Positions 1 to 9,462 of a stretch of DNA of 64,000 bases are shown here, piece by piece. Made by a program: the position numbers and the translations under genes. Within the stretch, counting starts at the first letter, position 1; each line of letters starts with the position of its first letter. The notes beneath the pieces were generated by a model. The model worked only from the letters and a program-made list of their open reading frames with translations. It was not told the origin of the DNA and searched no databases. The DNA comes from CAYUQT01 sp964596165 (GTDB taxonomy: Bacteria; Planctomycetota; Phycisphaerae; UBA1845; JAFGLZ01): NCBI GenBank assembly GCA_964596165.1, contig CAZQTW010000022.1, positions 15,005 through 79,004 on the forward strand. Direction: 5' to 3'.

Positions 1-577
1 TGATGGCCTCGTAGTACTTGCCCTGCGAATCGTACGCCGCACCGAGGTTGGAGTAAGCCCCCGCATGGTCCGGGTTGAGGGCGATCGCCCGTTCGTAGTA
101 GGTGATCGCTTCCGGTAGGCGTCCGAGCTGGTGGTAACACACCCCCAGATTCAGGCAGGCCTCGGGGCTGTCGGACTTCAGGTCACAGGCATGCAGGTAG
201 GCCCGCACCGCATCAGGCAGTCGTTTGAGCAGTCGATATGTCTCGGCGAGATCGAATGCGTATTCGAAGTTGGTGGGATCAAGTCTGACGGCCTGCTCGA
301 ACGGCGGGACGGCCTGGTCGAATTCGCCCCGGCGCCGGTAGATCTTGCCCATTTGGCTGTGGGCAGGCGCCAGCGCGGGGTCGAGGCGGATCGCCTCGCG
401 AAACGAGGCAAGGGCCATGTCCAGTTCGTCTTCCCGGACGTAGCGTTCGCCCGCGTCCATTCGTTCGGTGGCCTGCGCCCGAAGGAACTCCATCTCGCAC
501 CCGCCGATCAACAGACCGATCATGGCGGTGCCGAGCCGTGCCATTCGCACCAGGCATACCCGTCCATTACCCGTCAT
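1..577 (-). CDS. TPR-repeat lipoprotein, 3' end cut off by the window edge
   Basis: The reading frame is open from an ATG at 577 to the window edge, so the C-terminus is missing. The N-terminus has a lipoprotein signal: a hydrophobic stretch ending in a lipobox LIGG-C, best seen from an internal ATG at 544 (MARLGTAMIGLLIGGC), which may be the true start. After it come tandem tetratricopeptide repeats, with motifs such as ALASFREAIRLDP, AVPPFEQAVRLDP and AITYYERAIALNPDHAGAY. TPR proteins are scaffolds for protein-protein contacts, and this one would be lipid-anchored outside the cytoplasm. Its partner cannot be told from the window. It is transcribed away from the glycosyltransferase gene. Confidence 0.8.
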   Translation of the reverse strand, partial: MTGNGRVCLVRMARLGTAMIGLLIGGCEMEFLRAQATERMDAGERYVREDELDMALASFREAIRLDPALAPAHSQMGKIYRRRGEFDQAVPPFEQAVRLDPTNFEYAFDLAETYRLLKRLPDAVRAYLHACDLKSDSPEACLNLGVCYHQLGRLPEAITYYERAIALNPDHAGAYSNLGAAYDSQGKYYEAI

Positions 578-719
578 GTGATCCCATACCCCCGGAAGCG
601 GGACTCCTCGCATCGCGACCGTAACTGTCTCAGGACGGCGTACGATCGCGAACCCCATGAGGTTCCGTACCGTAAATCCTTTCTTTGGAACGACTTAGAT
701 TGTCCTCGCTCTGCGTCGG

Positions 720-747
720 TTGACATATTCCGACGGTGACCTATCAT
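720..747 (+). promoter_or_regulatory. Sigma-70-like promoter for the glycosyltransferase
   Basis: Perfect -35 TTGACA (720-725), 16-nt spacer and -10 TATCAT (742-747, five of six consensus bases). Transcription would begin near 754, about 50 nt before the ATG at 803. Confidence 0.55.
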
Positions 748-802
748 CAGTTCATCGTCCGGTAACTGCGTTTTCATACAGTTTTTCAAGTCTCTGGACA
801 GG

Positions 803-1579
803 ATGTCGTCCATGCGAATCCTTCTGGGAATGCCGGCTTATAATGAAGCCAAGCACCTGAGGGATGTCTTGGCGGGTGTACGGCGATACATTCGGGACAT
901 CCTCGTGGTGGATGACGGCTCCACGGACCAGACGCCCGAGATCCTTCGGTCGCTTTCGGACGTCCGGGCGCTGAGGCATCCGGTCAACCAAGGATACGGC
1001 CGGAGCCTCGTGGATGCGTTCGGTTACGCCATGGACCACCGCTACGACTGGCTCATCACCATGGACTGTGACGAGCAGCATGCCCCCGAGCACATTCCTC
1101 ATTTCATTTCGGCCGCGGAAGAGGACAATGCGGATATCGTCAGCGGGTCGCGGTATCTCGCCGACTTACAAGGGACCGGCGCACCCCCGCCCGCGCGCCG
1201 GGCGATTAATCTGACCGTGACGGCCTTGCTGAAGTGCCAGCTCGGGTTGGAGCTGACGGACGCGTTCTGTGGGTTCAAGGCCTATCGGGTAAGCGGGCTG
1301 AAGGTTCTGAATATCACCGACACCGGCTACGCCATGCCGCTTCAGGTGTGGGTGCAAGCCGTTCGCGCCGGCCTGCGAATCCGCGAGTTGCCCGTCAAGT
1401 TGATCTACAACGATCCCAATCGCCACTTCGGCGGGGCGCTCGACGATCCTTACATCCGGCTCATGCACTACGTGACCGTGCTGCGAAACGAGATGGGCGC
1501 GTTCAGGTGTGACTGCTTCGAGAAAGGTACCGAGTGCCGCACGAGCCGCAGAATTGCCGAGAGTTGCTTCAGCGGGTAG
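803..1579 (+). CDS. Family 2 glycosyltransferase (polyprenyl-phosphate sugar transferase-like)
   Basis: A 258-residue GT-A enzyme of the DPM1/polyprenyl-phosphate glycosyltransferase type. Visible motifs are the N-terminal nucleotide-binding strand (ILLGMPAYNEAKHL), VVDDGSTDQTPEI, the NQGYGRSLVDAF segment, and the metal-binding region MDCDEQHAPEHI, where family members usually have DxDxQ. IVSGSRY follows, as in many family members. It has no C-terminal membrane helices, so it would act as a soluble or peripheral enzyme. The ATG at 812 (MRILLGM) is an equally good start. A near-consensus promoter lies just upstream. The 3' end overlaps the next gene by 46 nt. Donor sugar and acceptor cannot be predicted. 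Confidence 0.87.
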   Translation: MSSMRILLGMPAYNEAKHLRDVLAGVRRYIRDILVVDDGSTDQTPEILRSLSDVRALRHPVNQGYGRSLVDAFGYAMDHRYDWLITMDCDEQHAPEHIPHFISAAEEDNADIVSGSRYLADLQGTGAPPPARRAINLTVTALLKCQLGLELTDAFCGFKAYRVSGLKVLNITDTGYAMPLQVWVQAVRAGLRIRELPVKLIYNDPNRHFGGALDDPYIRLMHYVTVLRNEMGAFRCDCFEKGTECRTSRRIAESCFSG

Positions 1580-3183
1580 TCTGGCCTGCCATGCTGAGAT
1601 TCGCGGCGCTGAGCACACCGAGCGAGGACGGGCAGGTCCTGGTCGAGCCGAAGGCCCAGGCGCTTGCCGGACTCGTCGAAGCAAACCAACGCCTCCTTTG
1701 GCAATGCCGGCGTGAGATACTCGGCCGGCCACTGAATGAGTTGAGAATCGACACGCAACGAGCCGTTCTGGGACGATCGGCCGACCGCCCCGTCGTGGGC
1801 ACGGGGCATCAGCCCGAGTTCTACCACGCCGGGGTGTGGGCGAAGAACTTCGTTGCCTCGCGACTGGCACAGGCCGTCGGAGGTCACGCGGTCAATCTCG
1901 TCGTCGATAACGATGCGCCCAAGAAGACCTCGATCACCGTGCCGCACTTCCGAGAGGGCATCCTGACCGCGCACGAGGTCCCCTTCGCCGAATACCATGC
2001 CGGCTGGGCCTTCGAGCAGTTCGGCGTGCTGGATACGGACGACGCCGACCGCCTGTTGGGCGAGATCCGAACCGCGCTGGGCGAGGCGGCCTATGCCGCG
2101 TCGGCGATGCCCCTGATGGAGCCCGCGCTTCGGGGCGGGGAGCATTTCTCGGATTTCGTGGACCAGATCACGGCCGCCCGCAAGGCGGTGGAGGGGCATT
2201 TTTCGCTCGATCTCATTGAGCGGCGCGTCAGTCGATGCTGGGCCGGGCCCCTGCTGCTCGACATCCTCCTGAACGCAGCGCGGTTTGCAGAGTGCTACAA
2301 CGCCGCCCTCGCGGATTACCGGCAGGCGTTCGGCATTCATGGAACGCAGCGGCCGATCCCCGACTTGGCGTACCGCGGCGGGCGCGTGGAACTGCCGGTG
2401 TGGGTCTATCGCGGCGGTCAGGCGAGGCGCCGGCTATTCGTCGAGTCCCGGCCCGACGCCCTCGCCCTGTACGCGGATGACGTTGCCCTCGGCACCGTAG
2501 GTCGGACCGACCTGCGACGACCCGACGGCGTGGAGTACCTGTTGACCACCGTGGCGTGGTCCTTCCGGCCAAGGGCGTTGACGCTGACGCTGTGGGCCAG
2601 GCTCCTCCTGACCGACGTGTTCGTCCACGGCATCGGGGGAGCCAAGTACGATCGGATCGCCGATCGGCTCATGGAGCGGTATCTGGGCATCGAACCACCG
2701 GCGATGGCCTGCGTGTCGGCGACGCTGCGAATGCCCGCGGCGCGATTTCCGGTGACTCCGGCGGATCTCGGGACGGCACGGCACAAGCGCCGCGACGCCC
2801 ATTACAATCCCCAGCGGTACCTCGGCGCGATCGCGGGGGACCTTTCGGAACGACTTCGGCAGAGAATGGATTGGATCGCGGAATCGGAACGACTTCACAC
2901 GAACGATCGTTTGAATCGAAAGGCACGTCGTGCGGCCTTTCTGGCGATACGGAAGGCCAACCAGGATCTGTTGACCGCCGATCCCAATCTGCTCGACCGC
3001 CTGACGGAAGAGGTTTCGCGGATCGAGCGACAGCTCGCGCACAACGCCGTCGCCGACTCGCGGGAGTACTTCTTCGGACTGCTACCGCTGGCCAAGCTGG
3101 CTCAACTGGCACACTCTCTCCCCAGCCACGGTTGCTTGGCGGGGTCCGATAACCAACCATTTCAACCGTTTCACTCCGCGTGA
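1534..3183 (+). CDS. Conserved-looking protein of unknown function (549 aa)
   Basis: The start is a GTG preceded by AAAGG at suitable spacing, and the gene overlaps the end of the glycosyltransferase by 46 nt, so the two are probably co-transcribed. Residues 88-138 carry a striking segment, GTGHQPEFYHAGVWAKN followed by NLVVDNDAPKKTS. This faintly recalls the GHQ...GP...K and DxD segments of bacillithiol synthase BshC, but the similarity is too weak to assign that function. A helical, charged C-terminal region (residues about 430-520) may be coiled. There is no signal peptide or membrane segment, so it should be cytoplasmic. The function is not recognised. Confidence 0.75.
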   Translation: MPHEPQNCRELLQRVVWPAMLRFAALSTPSEDGQVLVEPKAQALAGLVEANQRLLWQCRREILGRPLNELRIDTQRAVLGRSADRPVVGTGHQPEFYHAGVWAKNFVASRLAQAVGGHAVNLVVDNDAPKKTSITVPHFREGILTAHEVPFAEYHAGWAFEQFGVLDTDDADRLLGEIRTALGEAAYAASAMPLMEPALRGGEHFSDFVDQITAARKAVEGHFSLDLIERRVSRCWAGPLLLDILLNAARFAECYNAALADYRQAFGIHGTQRPIPDLAYRGGRVELPVWVYRGGQARRRLFVESRPDALALYADDVALGTVGRTDLRRPDGVEYLLTTVAWSFRPRALTLTLWARLLLTDVFVHGIGGAKYDRIADRLMERYLGIEPPAMACVSATLRMPAARFPVTPADLGTARHKRRDAHYNPQRYLGAIAGDLSERLRQRMDWIAESERLHTNDRLNRKARRAAFLAIRKANQDLLTADPNLLDRLTEEVSRIERQLAHNAVADSREYFFGLLPLAKLAQLAHSLPSHGCLAGSDNQPFQPFHSA

Positions 3184-3338
3184 GACCGAAAATTATCGGC
3201 GGCTAAGTAAACCACCCCCCCGGTTCTGCCGAACAACGGAATGGGCCGATAAGGCCTGCGAGAGCGTCACATTCCTCGGGCTTCGACGGCACGGATGCGT
3301 CGCGGTTCGCGAAACTGGGAATTGAAAAGGGCACAGTC

Positions 3339-4181
3339 ATGGCCGACACAGTCGACTTCACCTCGTCGAGGACAAGGACATCGTCATCCGTGGATGACCT
3401 GTACAGCCAGGCCGCCGAGATGACCTTCAACATGGGGGCCGAGTCCGACGGCACCGCGCCCCAACAGACGGAACCTGTCGTCGAAGAACCGGCGACAGCG
3501 GCCGAAGGCGCGCAAGCCGAGGCGGATTCCACTCACGGGGTGATTCGACGCGCTACCGCGGGGCAAAAGGCCGAAATCACCCAAATGGGCGAACTCAGCA
3601 TCCTGCGGATCGAACAATTGCGATCCGACAACGTCGAGCTGAGGAGCGAGGTCGAGAGGCTTCGTCAGGAGATCGCCCGACTTCGCGAACGCAACGCGGC
3701 GTTGGAGGCGACCAACTTCGAACTCGACGAACGAGCGAGCGAGTTGCATGCGGCGGAGAAGAAGATCGCCGAGCTTCAACGAGGCGTGGAGTACGCCCGC
3801 AGCGCGCGTCGACACATGATCCAGGAACTCAAGACGGCGCAACAGAACTTGGTGGAGACCGAGAAACGATTCGCACACACGGACGCCCAGCTCCGCGCGA
3901 TCTGCCAGGAACGAGCCGACCGCATCACGGTTCTCACGGAGGAGCTCAAGGTCGTTGCACGCAGCAAGGCCGAACTGGAGCGAGAGGTCGAGACGTTGTT
4001 GGGCTACCGCCGTCGGGCCATGGCTTGCCTGCATCAGCTCACGGAGGAGCTGAAGCGGGTGCGGAAAGAGAATCGCGAGAAGTCGCGCCGGTTGAGCGAG
4101 GCGCGGGCGGTTCTACAGAGCATCGACGCCCGGCTGGCCGAGAGCATCACCGAGCCGGAAGGGTGTGTGACCCGCTCGTAG
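3339..4181 (+). CDS. Coiled-coil protein of unknown function
   Basis: A 280-residue cytoplasmic-type protein. The first 75 residues are low-complexity and acidic/Ala-rich. From about residue 80 to 265 it is an almost unbroken heptad-rich coiled coil, with many Glu, Arg and Leu and segments such as VELRSEVERLRQEIARLRER. No catalytic motif is visible. The ATG at 3339 follows a weak purine-rich stretch (GAAAAGGG). Such proteins are usually structural or scaffold components. It stands alone between convergent neighbours, and no specific role can be assigned. Confidence 0.75.
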   Translation: MADTVDFTSSRTRTSSSVDDLYSQAAEMTFNMGAESDGTAPQQTEPVVEEPATAAEGAQAEADSTHGVIRRATAGQKAEITQMGELSILRIEQLRSDNVELRSEVERLRQEIARLRERNAALEATNFELDERASELHAAEKKIAELQRGVEYARSARRHMIQELKTAQQNLVETEKRFAHTDAQLRAICQERADRITVLTEELKVVARSKAELEREVETLLGYRRRAMACLHQLTEELKRVRKENREKSRRLSEARAVLQSIDARLAESITEPEGCVTRS

Positions 4182-4334
4182 CATCCACGGAAGTCATCGC
4201 GCCGAAAGCGAGCCTCGCCGAGGTGTGCGGGCGAAGCTCAACGGCCAGGCCTTGCGCGACTGTGCGGGGCATGGCCGATTTTGTTGCGCGGACCAGCTTC
4301 CATCCGTACCCCATCGCCCCCTTGCCGCCGCCCC

Positions 4335-5882
4335 TCACCGGCCTTCCGCCTGTCGGGCCAGGCGGGTCAAGTCGATCTTTCCGTGCGGGTTCCGCGGAAG
4401 CCGGTCCAGGAAACGCCATTTCGTCGGAATCATGTAATAGGGCAGATGCCGGCGGCAGTAGGCGGCCAGTTCGCCGCCGGTGAGTTCGTGCCCATCGCGG
4501 AGCGAGACAAACCCCGCCAACGTGTTGCTCAGGATGCTGTCCCTAACGGCCAGGACGGCGACCTCGGCCACCGCGGGGTGTTCGGCGACGACCTTCTCGA
4601 CCTCGGCCAGCTCGATGCGATATCCCCTGACCTTGACCATGCGGTCGCATCGGCCCAGGAACAGAAGCACGCCGTCACCTCGATCGATCACGTTATCGCC
4701 GGTTCGGTAGGCCCGGCTCCCGTCCGGCGCCGAGAGGAATACCTCGCGTGTGCCTTTGGGATTGTTGAAGTAGCCGCGAAACAACGTTGGCCCGCTGATC
4801 ACCAGCTCGCCCGGTTCACCCGCCGGCACGGGCAAACCGTTCAGATCGACTATCCACGAGCGGGTGTTCGTGATCGGTCGGCCGATGGGCACGCCTTCGG
4901 GCCGGTCGAGATCGGCCGGCTCCACTTTGTGATAGGTGCAGACGTTCGTTTCCGTCGGGCCATAGAGATTCCACCACGTGGCGTTCGGAATGAGCTTCAT
5001 CAGCACGCGCAGGTGTTCGGGAGGCATGACCTCGCCGGCGAACAGGACATGACGCAGGTGCGAAAGGTCAAGCGTGTGAAGACTACCGCGCATGCCCATC
5101 AGGACGAGGCTCCAGGGGACCGAGTACCAGAGGGTGATACGCTCTTGGGCGATGAAACGCGCCAATCGTGAGGGATAGCTGTGCGCGGTTTCGGGAACCG
5201 GACACATGGTCGCGCCCGCGCGAACCGCCGCGAAGATATCGAACGTCGACAGGTCGAAACTGTAGGGGGCATGGTTGCTGATCCGATCGGTCGACGTGAT
5301 GTCGAACGTATCAACGCCCCATTGAGCAAAGTGCAGCAGGCTCTTCGTCGTGATCATGACGCCTTTGGGCTCGCCGGTTGAGCCTGAGGTGTACAGGATG
5401 CTGGTGATATCGTCGGCGGGCGCCAGGACCGGGCTGTCGGCCGTTGAAGCGCTTGCCAGGATGTCGGCGAGTGGGACGATGTCGGCTGCCGCCGGTTCTC
5501 CGGCGGGTCGCGCCACGACACGCCAGTCGAGTCCTTCGATGCCGGCGATCGACGCGTCGGCCACCATGCAGCGTATGTCGCAATGGTGAAGCAAGGCGTT
5601 GATCCGAGTCGGTGGGAGCTGGGGGTCGAACGGCACGTACGTCGCGCCGGTCCGAATGATGCCGAACAGGCAAACCAGCGCCTCGGGACACTTGCGGAAG
5701 CAGAAGCCGATGCGCTGTCCCGGTCCGACGCCGCGAGCCGTCAGGAAACGCGCCACGAGGCTCGCCTGGCGGTCCAGTTCGGCGTACGTCATGTGCGTAC
5801 CCAGATAGTCGATGGCCACGTGGTCCGGCCGGCGTCTCGCCGCGGCGGCGAGCAGGGTATAGAGCGAGTCGGATGAAGGCAT
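4335..5882 (-). CDS. Stand-alone amino-acid adenylation (AMP-binding) enzyme
   Basis: A 515-residue ANL-superfamily adenylating enzyme of the NRPS adenylation/DltA type. It has the A3 P-loop TSGSTGEPKG (residues about 165-174), the A4 segment with FDLSTFDIF whose Asp normally binds the substrate amino group, A5 NLYGPTE, A7 YRTGD, A8 with GYRIELAEVE, and the A10 lysine motif NPHGKIDL near the C-terminus. There is no carrier-protein or condensation domain, so the activated acyl or amino acid must be passed to a separate partner that is not in this window. I chose the ATG at 5882 because the protein family begins there; the longer frame would need a TTG at 5996. The DUF2314-like gene 128 nt upstream lies on the same strand. 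Confidence 0.87.
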   Translation of the reverse strand: MPSSDSLYTLLAAAARRRPDHVAIDYLGTHMTYAELDRQASLVARFLTARGVGPGQRIGFCFRKCPEALVCLFGIIRTGATYVPFDPQLPPTRINALLHHCDIRCMVADASIAGIEGLDWRVVARPAGEPAAADIVPLADILASASTADSPVLAPADDITSILYTSGSTGEPKGVMITTKSLLHFAQWGVDTFDITSTDRISNHAPYSFDLSTFDIFAAVRAGATMCPVPETAHSYPSRLARFIAQERITLWYSVPWSLVLMGMRGSLHTLDLSHLRHVLFAGEVMPPEHLRVLMKLIPNATWWNLYGPTETNVCTYHKVEPADLDRPEGVPIGRPITNTRSWIVDLNGLPVPAGEPGELVISGPTLFRGYFNNPKGTREVFLSAPDGSRAYRTGDNVIDRGDGVLLFLGRCDRMVKVRGYRIELAEVEKVVAEHPAVAEVAVLAVRDSILSNTLAGFVSLRDGHELTGGELAAYCRRHLPYYMIPTKWRFLDRLPRNPHGKIDLTRLARQAEGR

Positions 5883-6010
5883 GAGTCCAGTCGTTCCGGT
5901 CAACGTCGTGGTCGCGGATAGGAGTCCCGTGTTGTCCTTTGCCCGTGCGAAACCCGCGTATCCTTTCCGGTCTTGCCCGTATCTGTCTCGGAGCAAACGA
6001 CGGGGGTTCT

Positions 6011-7357
6011 TTAGGTCCTTTCCAATTCGGCCATTTGCTTCTCCCGTGCCCTTTCAATTGCCCCCCTAAACACTGTGGCAATGGCCAGGGCCTGATCACG
6101 GTTGGCCCGCAACCTCCGAAGCGCAACGGTTGACCGCGGACTGATCGGCCCGAGGGGCGTCATGATCGTCCAGTCGCTCAGCAGCTCCACCGGATGAAGC
6201 CGCCGATCGCCCGGACGAAAGCGTGCGATCCCGAAAGGCGGGCTGTCGAGGGTGGCGTCAATCGTGTCATCATGCAACGCGTGTACCGTAAACCAGAGAT
6301 GCTCCCGGTCGTCCGGAGTCCCGCCGTCCACCTGATACCCCAGCTTGACGATGGGGTACACGTGAAACTCCGCCAGTTCCTCCACCAGCGTCCGGAGGAA
6401 ACCGTACGTATTTCGGGCCCGTTGAGCCATCAGCTCGGAGGCGTCATGTGAGAAGCCAAACACCATCTCGTCTTCAATGGGGCTCGACAGGAACCTGGAC
6501 GGGACCACGCGACGTGAGAACCATCCCAGAAATCGGCCCGTGGGTTCGCACAGCACGGCACGATTCTTCAAATGATACTCCCCGGCACTACTCCGCAGCG
6601 CGGTGAATTGCGGATCGGCCTTCCGGTCGAACTCGTCCGCGGGAATGAATCGCACGTATCCTCCAGGCCGAGCCAGCGCGAACCGGTTGGTGGAGACGGC
6701 GACTTTTCCTTCCACGATGGCATAAGCAATGACCCGTAAGAGATCGGCGGCCACAAAATCGAGTTCACCGGTCGGATTGAGGATGTCAAAGTCGAAGAAG
6801 CCGATCTCCGCAAGGCCATGGGTGTGTAACCACCCCGCCTCTTCGGACCCTTCCTTGCGAACGACGTGAAGGGCGTGTATCTGGGAGATATCGAGGTCGG
6901 CTTCATGTGACAGCTCTTCGCGAAGCGCCTCGGGGGTCCATATCGACTGGGCGAGGTAGTCGACGGCGCCCCATCCATCCGTGCCCATGACCGCCTGCAA
7001 ATAGCGCAACATCATCTTTCGATCGGTCAGGATGTTCTCCCGACTTCCCGCCATTCTCAGGCAGATCTCGCATCCACTTTGCAGGAGCGAAGCCCTTTCG
7101 GGTTTCGACAGTGCCGGGCAGTGCTCGAGCAAGATGCGTACCGGCTTGGTGTCGGATTTCATGCAATACAACAGAGCCGTGCCCCAGGACGGATGCTGCA
7201 GCACCAGCTGCCATATCAGGTTGGCCTGAGGTTTGCCCGGGCTGACGGAGATGTCGTGCTTCTGGAGGTATCCAAACTCCTCGACTCGTGGCGGCAGCGA
7301 CCCGCGGAACAGGACGCTTCCCGCGCAGGTGACCCTCTTTCTGAGCCATTCGAACAT
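6011..7357 (-). CDS. DUF2314-like domain protein
   Basis: A 448-residue protein with no signal peptide or membrane helix. The C-terminal third has the pattern EHLWFTVHALHDDTIDATL followed by a proline and, about 30 residues on, LLSDWTIMTPLG. That resembles the DUF2314 fold (a histidine-tryptophan strand, then a conserved DW), a family of unknown role. The N-terminal part has no recognisable motif. It lies between pheA upstream and the adenylation enzyme downstream on the same strand, 74 and 128 nt away, so an operon is possible. The family assignment is from memory of the pattern and is only moderately secure. Confidence 0.7.
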   Translation of the reverse strand: MFEWLRKRVTCAGSVLFRGSLPPRVEEFGYLQKHDISVSPGKPQANLIWQLVLQHPSWGTALLYCMKSDTKPVRILLEHCPALSKPERASLLQSGCEICLRMAGSRENILTDRKMMLRYLQAVMGTDGWGAVDYLAQSIWTPEALREELSHEADLDISQIHALHVVRKEGSEEAGWLHTHGLAEIGFFDFDILNPTGELDFVAADLLRVIAYAIVEGKVAVSTNRFALARPGGYVRFIPADEFDRKADPQFTALRSSAGEYHLKNRAVLCEPTGRFLGWFSRRVVPSRFLSSPIEDEMVFGFSHDASELMAQRARNTYGFLRTLVEELAEFHVYPIVKLGYQVDGGTPDDREHLWFTVHALHDDTIDATLDSPPFGIARFRPGDRRLHPVELLSDWTIMTPLGPISPRSTVALRRLRANRDQALAIATVFRGAIERAREKQMAELERT

Positions 7358-7431
7358 AGCGCGATGTCCTCTCTATGCGGACGCCTGAAGAGGCGCGTGT
7401 GGCCACGCGAGTGCACGTGGGGACACCCAGC

Positions 7432-8502
7432 CTAGATGACCTCTTCCGCCTTGGGGTATGAACCGAGCACGTGTAGGCCCAGGCAATGCTGGCGAGCCCG
7501 CTCGATGGCTTCGGTCACGTGTTGCTCCTCGATGTGCCCCTCGGCCTCGGCGAAGAAGAAGTACTCCCAATTTCGCTTCCGACTGGGGCGCGATTCGATG
7601 AACGTCAGATTCGTGCCGGCCTCTTTGAAAGCCACCAAGACATCGGCCAAGGCGCCGGGCTTGTGAGCGGTGGTGAAGGTCACCGCCGTCTTGTCGTCGC
7701 CGGTCGGGCGATTGGGTCCGCGGCCGATGACCAGAAATCGCGTCACGTTGTTCGGGTTGTCCTCGACGTTATGACGGATGATGTCCAGACCGTAGATCTC
7801 GCCCGCCACGGTATTGCCCAGCGCGGCGCTGCGGGGCTCCGTGGCGGCCATCTCGGCCGCCCGGCTGGTGCTGGCGACCGCGATGCATTTACCCGCCAGG
7901 CCGGTCTCGGAAAGCCATTGCTGGCACTGGCTGAACACTTCCGGCTTCGAATAGAGGCGTTCAATCTCCTCCATGGAGCACTTGGCCAACAGATTATGGT
8001 GAATGGCCCGGTTGATCTCGGCCTTGATGGTCACGCGGGTCTCGACGAACGCGTCGATCGTATCGGTGATGCCGCCGCCGGTGCTGTTTTCGATGGGGAC
8101 CACGCCCAAGTCGACGTGCTCGCGGCTGACCTCCTCGAAGACGCCGCGAATGTCGTTGACCGCTTGGTACTCGACGGACGCGCCGAACTTGCCGGTCGCC
8201 GCGAGGTGGGAGTTGCTGCCCTCCGGACCCAGGTACGCGATCCGAAGCGGTTTCTCGAGGGCGAACGAGGCACTCATCAGCTCGCGGTAGATGGCCACCA
8301 AGGCGCTGTCCGGAAGCGGACCCGCATTGGCCTCACGGACGCGATCGAGCACCTTCTGCTCGCGGTCCGGCGCGTACACCGGCGAGCCGTCCTTCGCCTT
8401 GAGCTTTCCAACCTCGACTACGACCTTTGCCCGCTGATTCAAAAGCGCGACAATCTGCTTGTCGAGGCGGTCGATTTCGGTCCGCAGTTCTTCAAGCGTC
8501 AT
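7432..8502 (-). CDS. pheA: Bifunctional chorismate mutase / prephenate dehydratase (P-protein)
   Basis: This enzyme converts chorismate to prephenate and then to phenylpyruvate in phenylalanine biosynthesis. In the 356-residue protein, residues 1-85 are an AroQ-type chorismate mutase domain (LRTEIDRLDKQIVALLNQR and the basic helix that follows). Residues 86-262 are prephenate dehydratase, with GPEGSNSH, IENSTGGG and the catalytic TRF motif in NNVTRFLVIG. Residues 272-350 are a regulatory ACT domain with the phenylalanine-binding ESRPSR segment, so feedback inhibition by phenylalanine is expected. The ATG at 8502 is chosen because the chorismate mutase domain begins there; the longer frame has no family support. 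Confidence 0.95.
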   Translation of the reverse strand: MTLEELRTEIDRLDKQIVALLNQRAKVVVEVGKLKAKDGSPVYAPDREQKVLDRVREANAGPLPDSALVAIYRELMSASFALEKPLRIAYLGPEGSNSHLAATGKFGASVEYQAVNDIRGVFEEVSREHVDLGVVPIENSTGGGITDTIDAFVETRVTIKAEINRAIHHNLLAKCSMEEIERLYSKPEVFSQCQQWLSETGLAGKCIAVASTSRAAEMAATEPRSAALGNTVAGEIYGLDIIRHNVEDNPNNVTRFLVIGRGPNRPTGDDKTAVTFTTAHKPGALADVLVAFKEAGTNLTFIESRPSRKRNWEYFFFAEAEGHIEEQHVTEAIERARQHCLGLHVLGSYPKAEEVI

Positions 8503-8548
8503 CGTGTTCAATCCGATGCGAGAGCGAAACGGTTGCGACCCATTGCCT

Positions 8549-8577
8549 CCTATATCACCCCCCGTCCGTCCGATCAA
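8549..8577 (-). promoter_or_regulatory. Candidate promoter for pheA
   Basis: On the minus strand TTGATC (8577-8572), 17-nt spacer, then TATAGG (8554-8549). This places the start of transcription about 40 nt upstream of the pheA ATG. The -10 matches four of six consensus bases. Confidence 0.4.
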
Positions 8578-8697
8578 GGGCAGGATCGGCGAAGGACGGA
8601 CATTCCGCAGGGGCGAATGAAGTCGCCCGTCCACCGTACCCTGAGCTCGCCGAAGCCGGACCCGAAAAAGCCGGTCGAAGCCGTCGCGAACCGGTTC

Positions 8698-9462
8698 TCA
8701 GGTGCCTGAGCCCTTGATGCTTCGCGGCTCGGAAATGAGATTCAGCACGACGATCTCCGGGGGGCAGAAGAGGCGGAAGGCGAACGGCGGCGAGCAACCG
8801 ACTCCCGCCGTTACATGGAGCCATCGTCGGCCGACACGATGTAGACCGTGGATGTGCCGCCGTTCGATCCGATCATTCACGGTCAGGCTGCCTCCCCAAG
8901 GCCAACGCCACTGGCCGGCGTGCGTGTGGCCGCTCAGAACAAGGTCAATTCGTTCATCCGGCAAATAGTGAATTACAGAGGGCATATGAGCCATGAGGAT
9001 CGTCAGCCCGTTTCGGGGGCAATGACTGAGGGTCCGTGGCAGATCGCCGACGGAGCGGTGGCCTCCGTCGATACCCGCGATCGTGATCGGGTGTCCCTTC
9101 ACCGAGATCCGTATCGATTCATTCAACAGGAATCGCACGCATCGAAACTCGGATTGTGTCGCGAGGTGAACCGCGTCGTGATTGCCGGTGACCGCCAAGC
9201 AGCCCAGTGGGGGACGAACGGGTTCCAAAAGGCGACGTATGACCGTCGCCGTGCGCCGCCAGTTGTCGGGCCAGTCGCAGAAGTCGCCCGTCATCAACAG
9301 AATCTCGTAATCCAGGCTCAGCAAGCGCCGTTGAAGGCGGCTCAACAGCGACGTCCACCGGTGACAGTGCAGGTCGGACAGATGGACCACCCTGAGGGGC
9401 TCTGCCTCCGGCGGCAAGGACGACACCGGTACATCATGATGTCGAACGAGGATGTCGTGCAT
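8698..9462 (-). CDS. Calcineurin-like metallophosphoesterase
   Basis: A 254-residue metallophosphoesterase with the full set of two-metal ligands: VVHLSDLHCH (residues 29-38), MTGDFCDW, the GNHD motif in VTGNHDAV, LMAHMPSV and the C-terminal SGHTHAGQ. This arrangement matches the YkuE/YaeI-like branch, which often acts on lipid or nucleotide phosphoesters. Those family members usually have an N-terminal membrane segment; none is seen here, so the protein may be cytoplasmic. The ATG at 9462 opens directly into the family N-terminus. The substrate is unknown. Confidence 0.88.
   Translation of the reverse strand: MHDILVRHHDVPVSSLPPEAEPLRVVHLSDLHCHRWTSLLSRLQRRLLSLDYEILLMTGDFCDWPDNWRRTATVIRRLLEPVRPPLGCLAVTGNHDAVHLATQSEFRCVRFLLNESIRISVKGHPITIAGIDGGHRSVGDLPRTLSHCPRNGLTILMAHMPSVIHYLPDERIDLVLSGHTHAGQWRWPWGGSLTVNDRIERRHIHGLHRVGRRWLHVTAGVGCSPPFAFRLFCPPEIVVLNLISEPRSIKGSGT

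Noticed and set aside
131..739. 202-codon plus-strand frame at the left edge
   Set aside because: It is antisense to a clear TPR lipoprotein on the minus strand.
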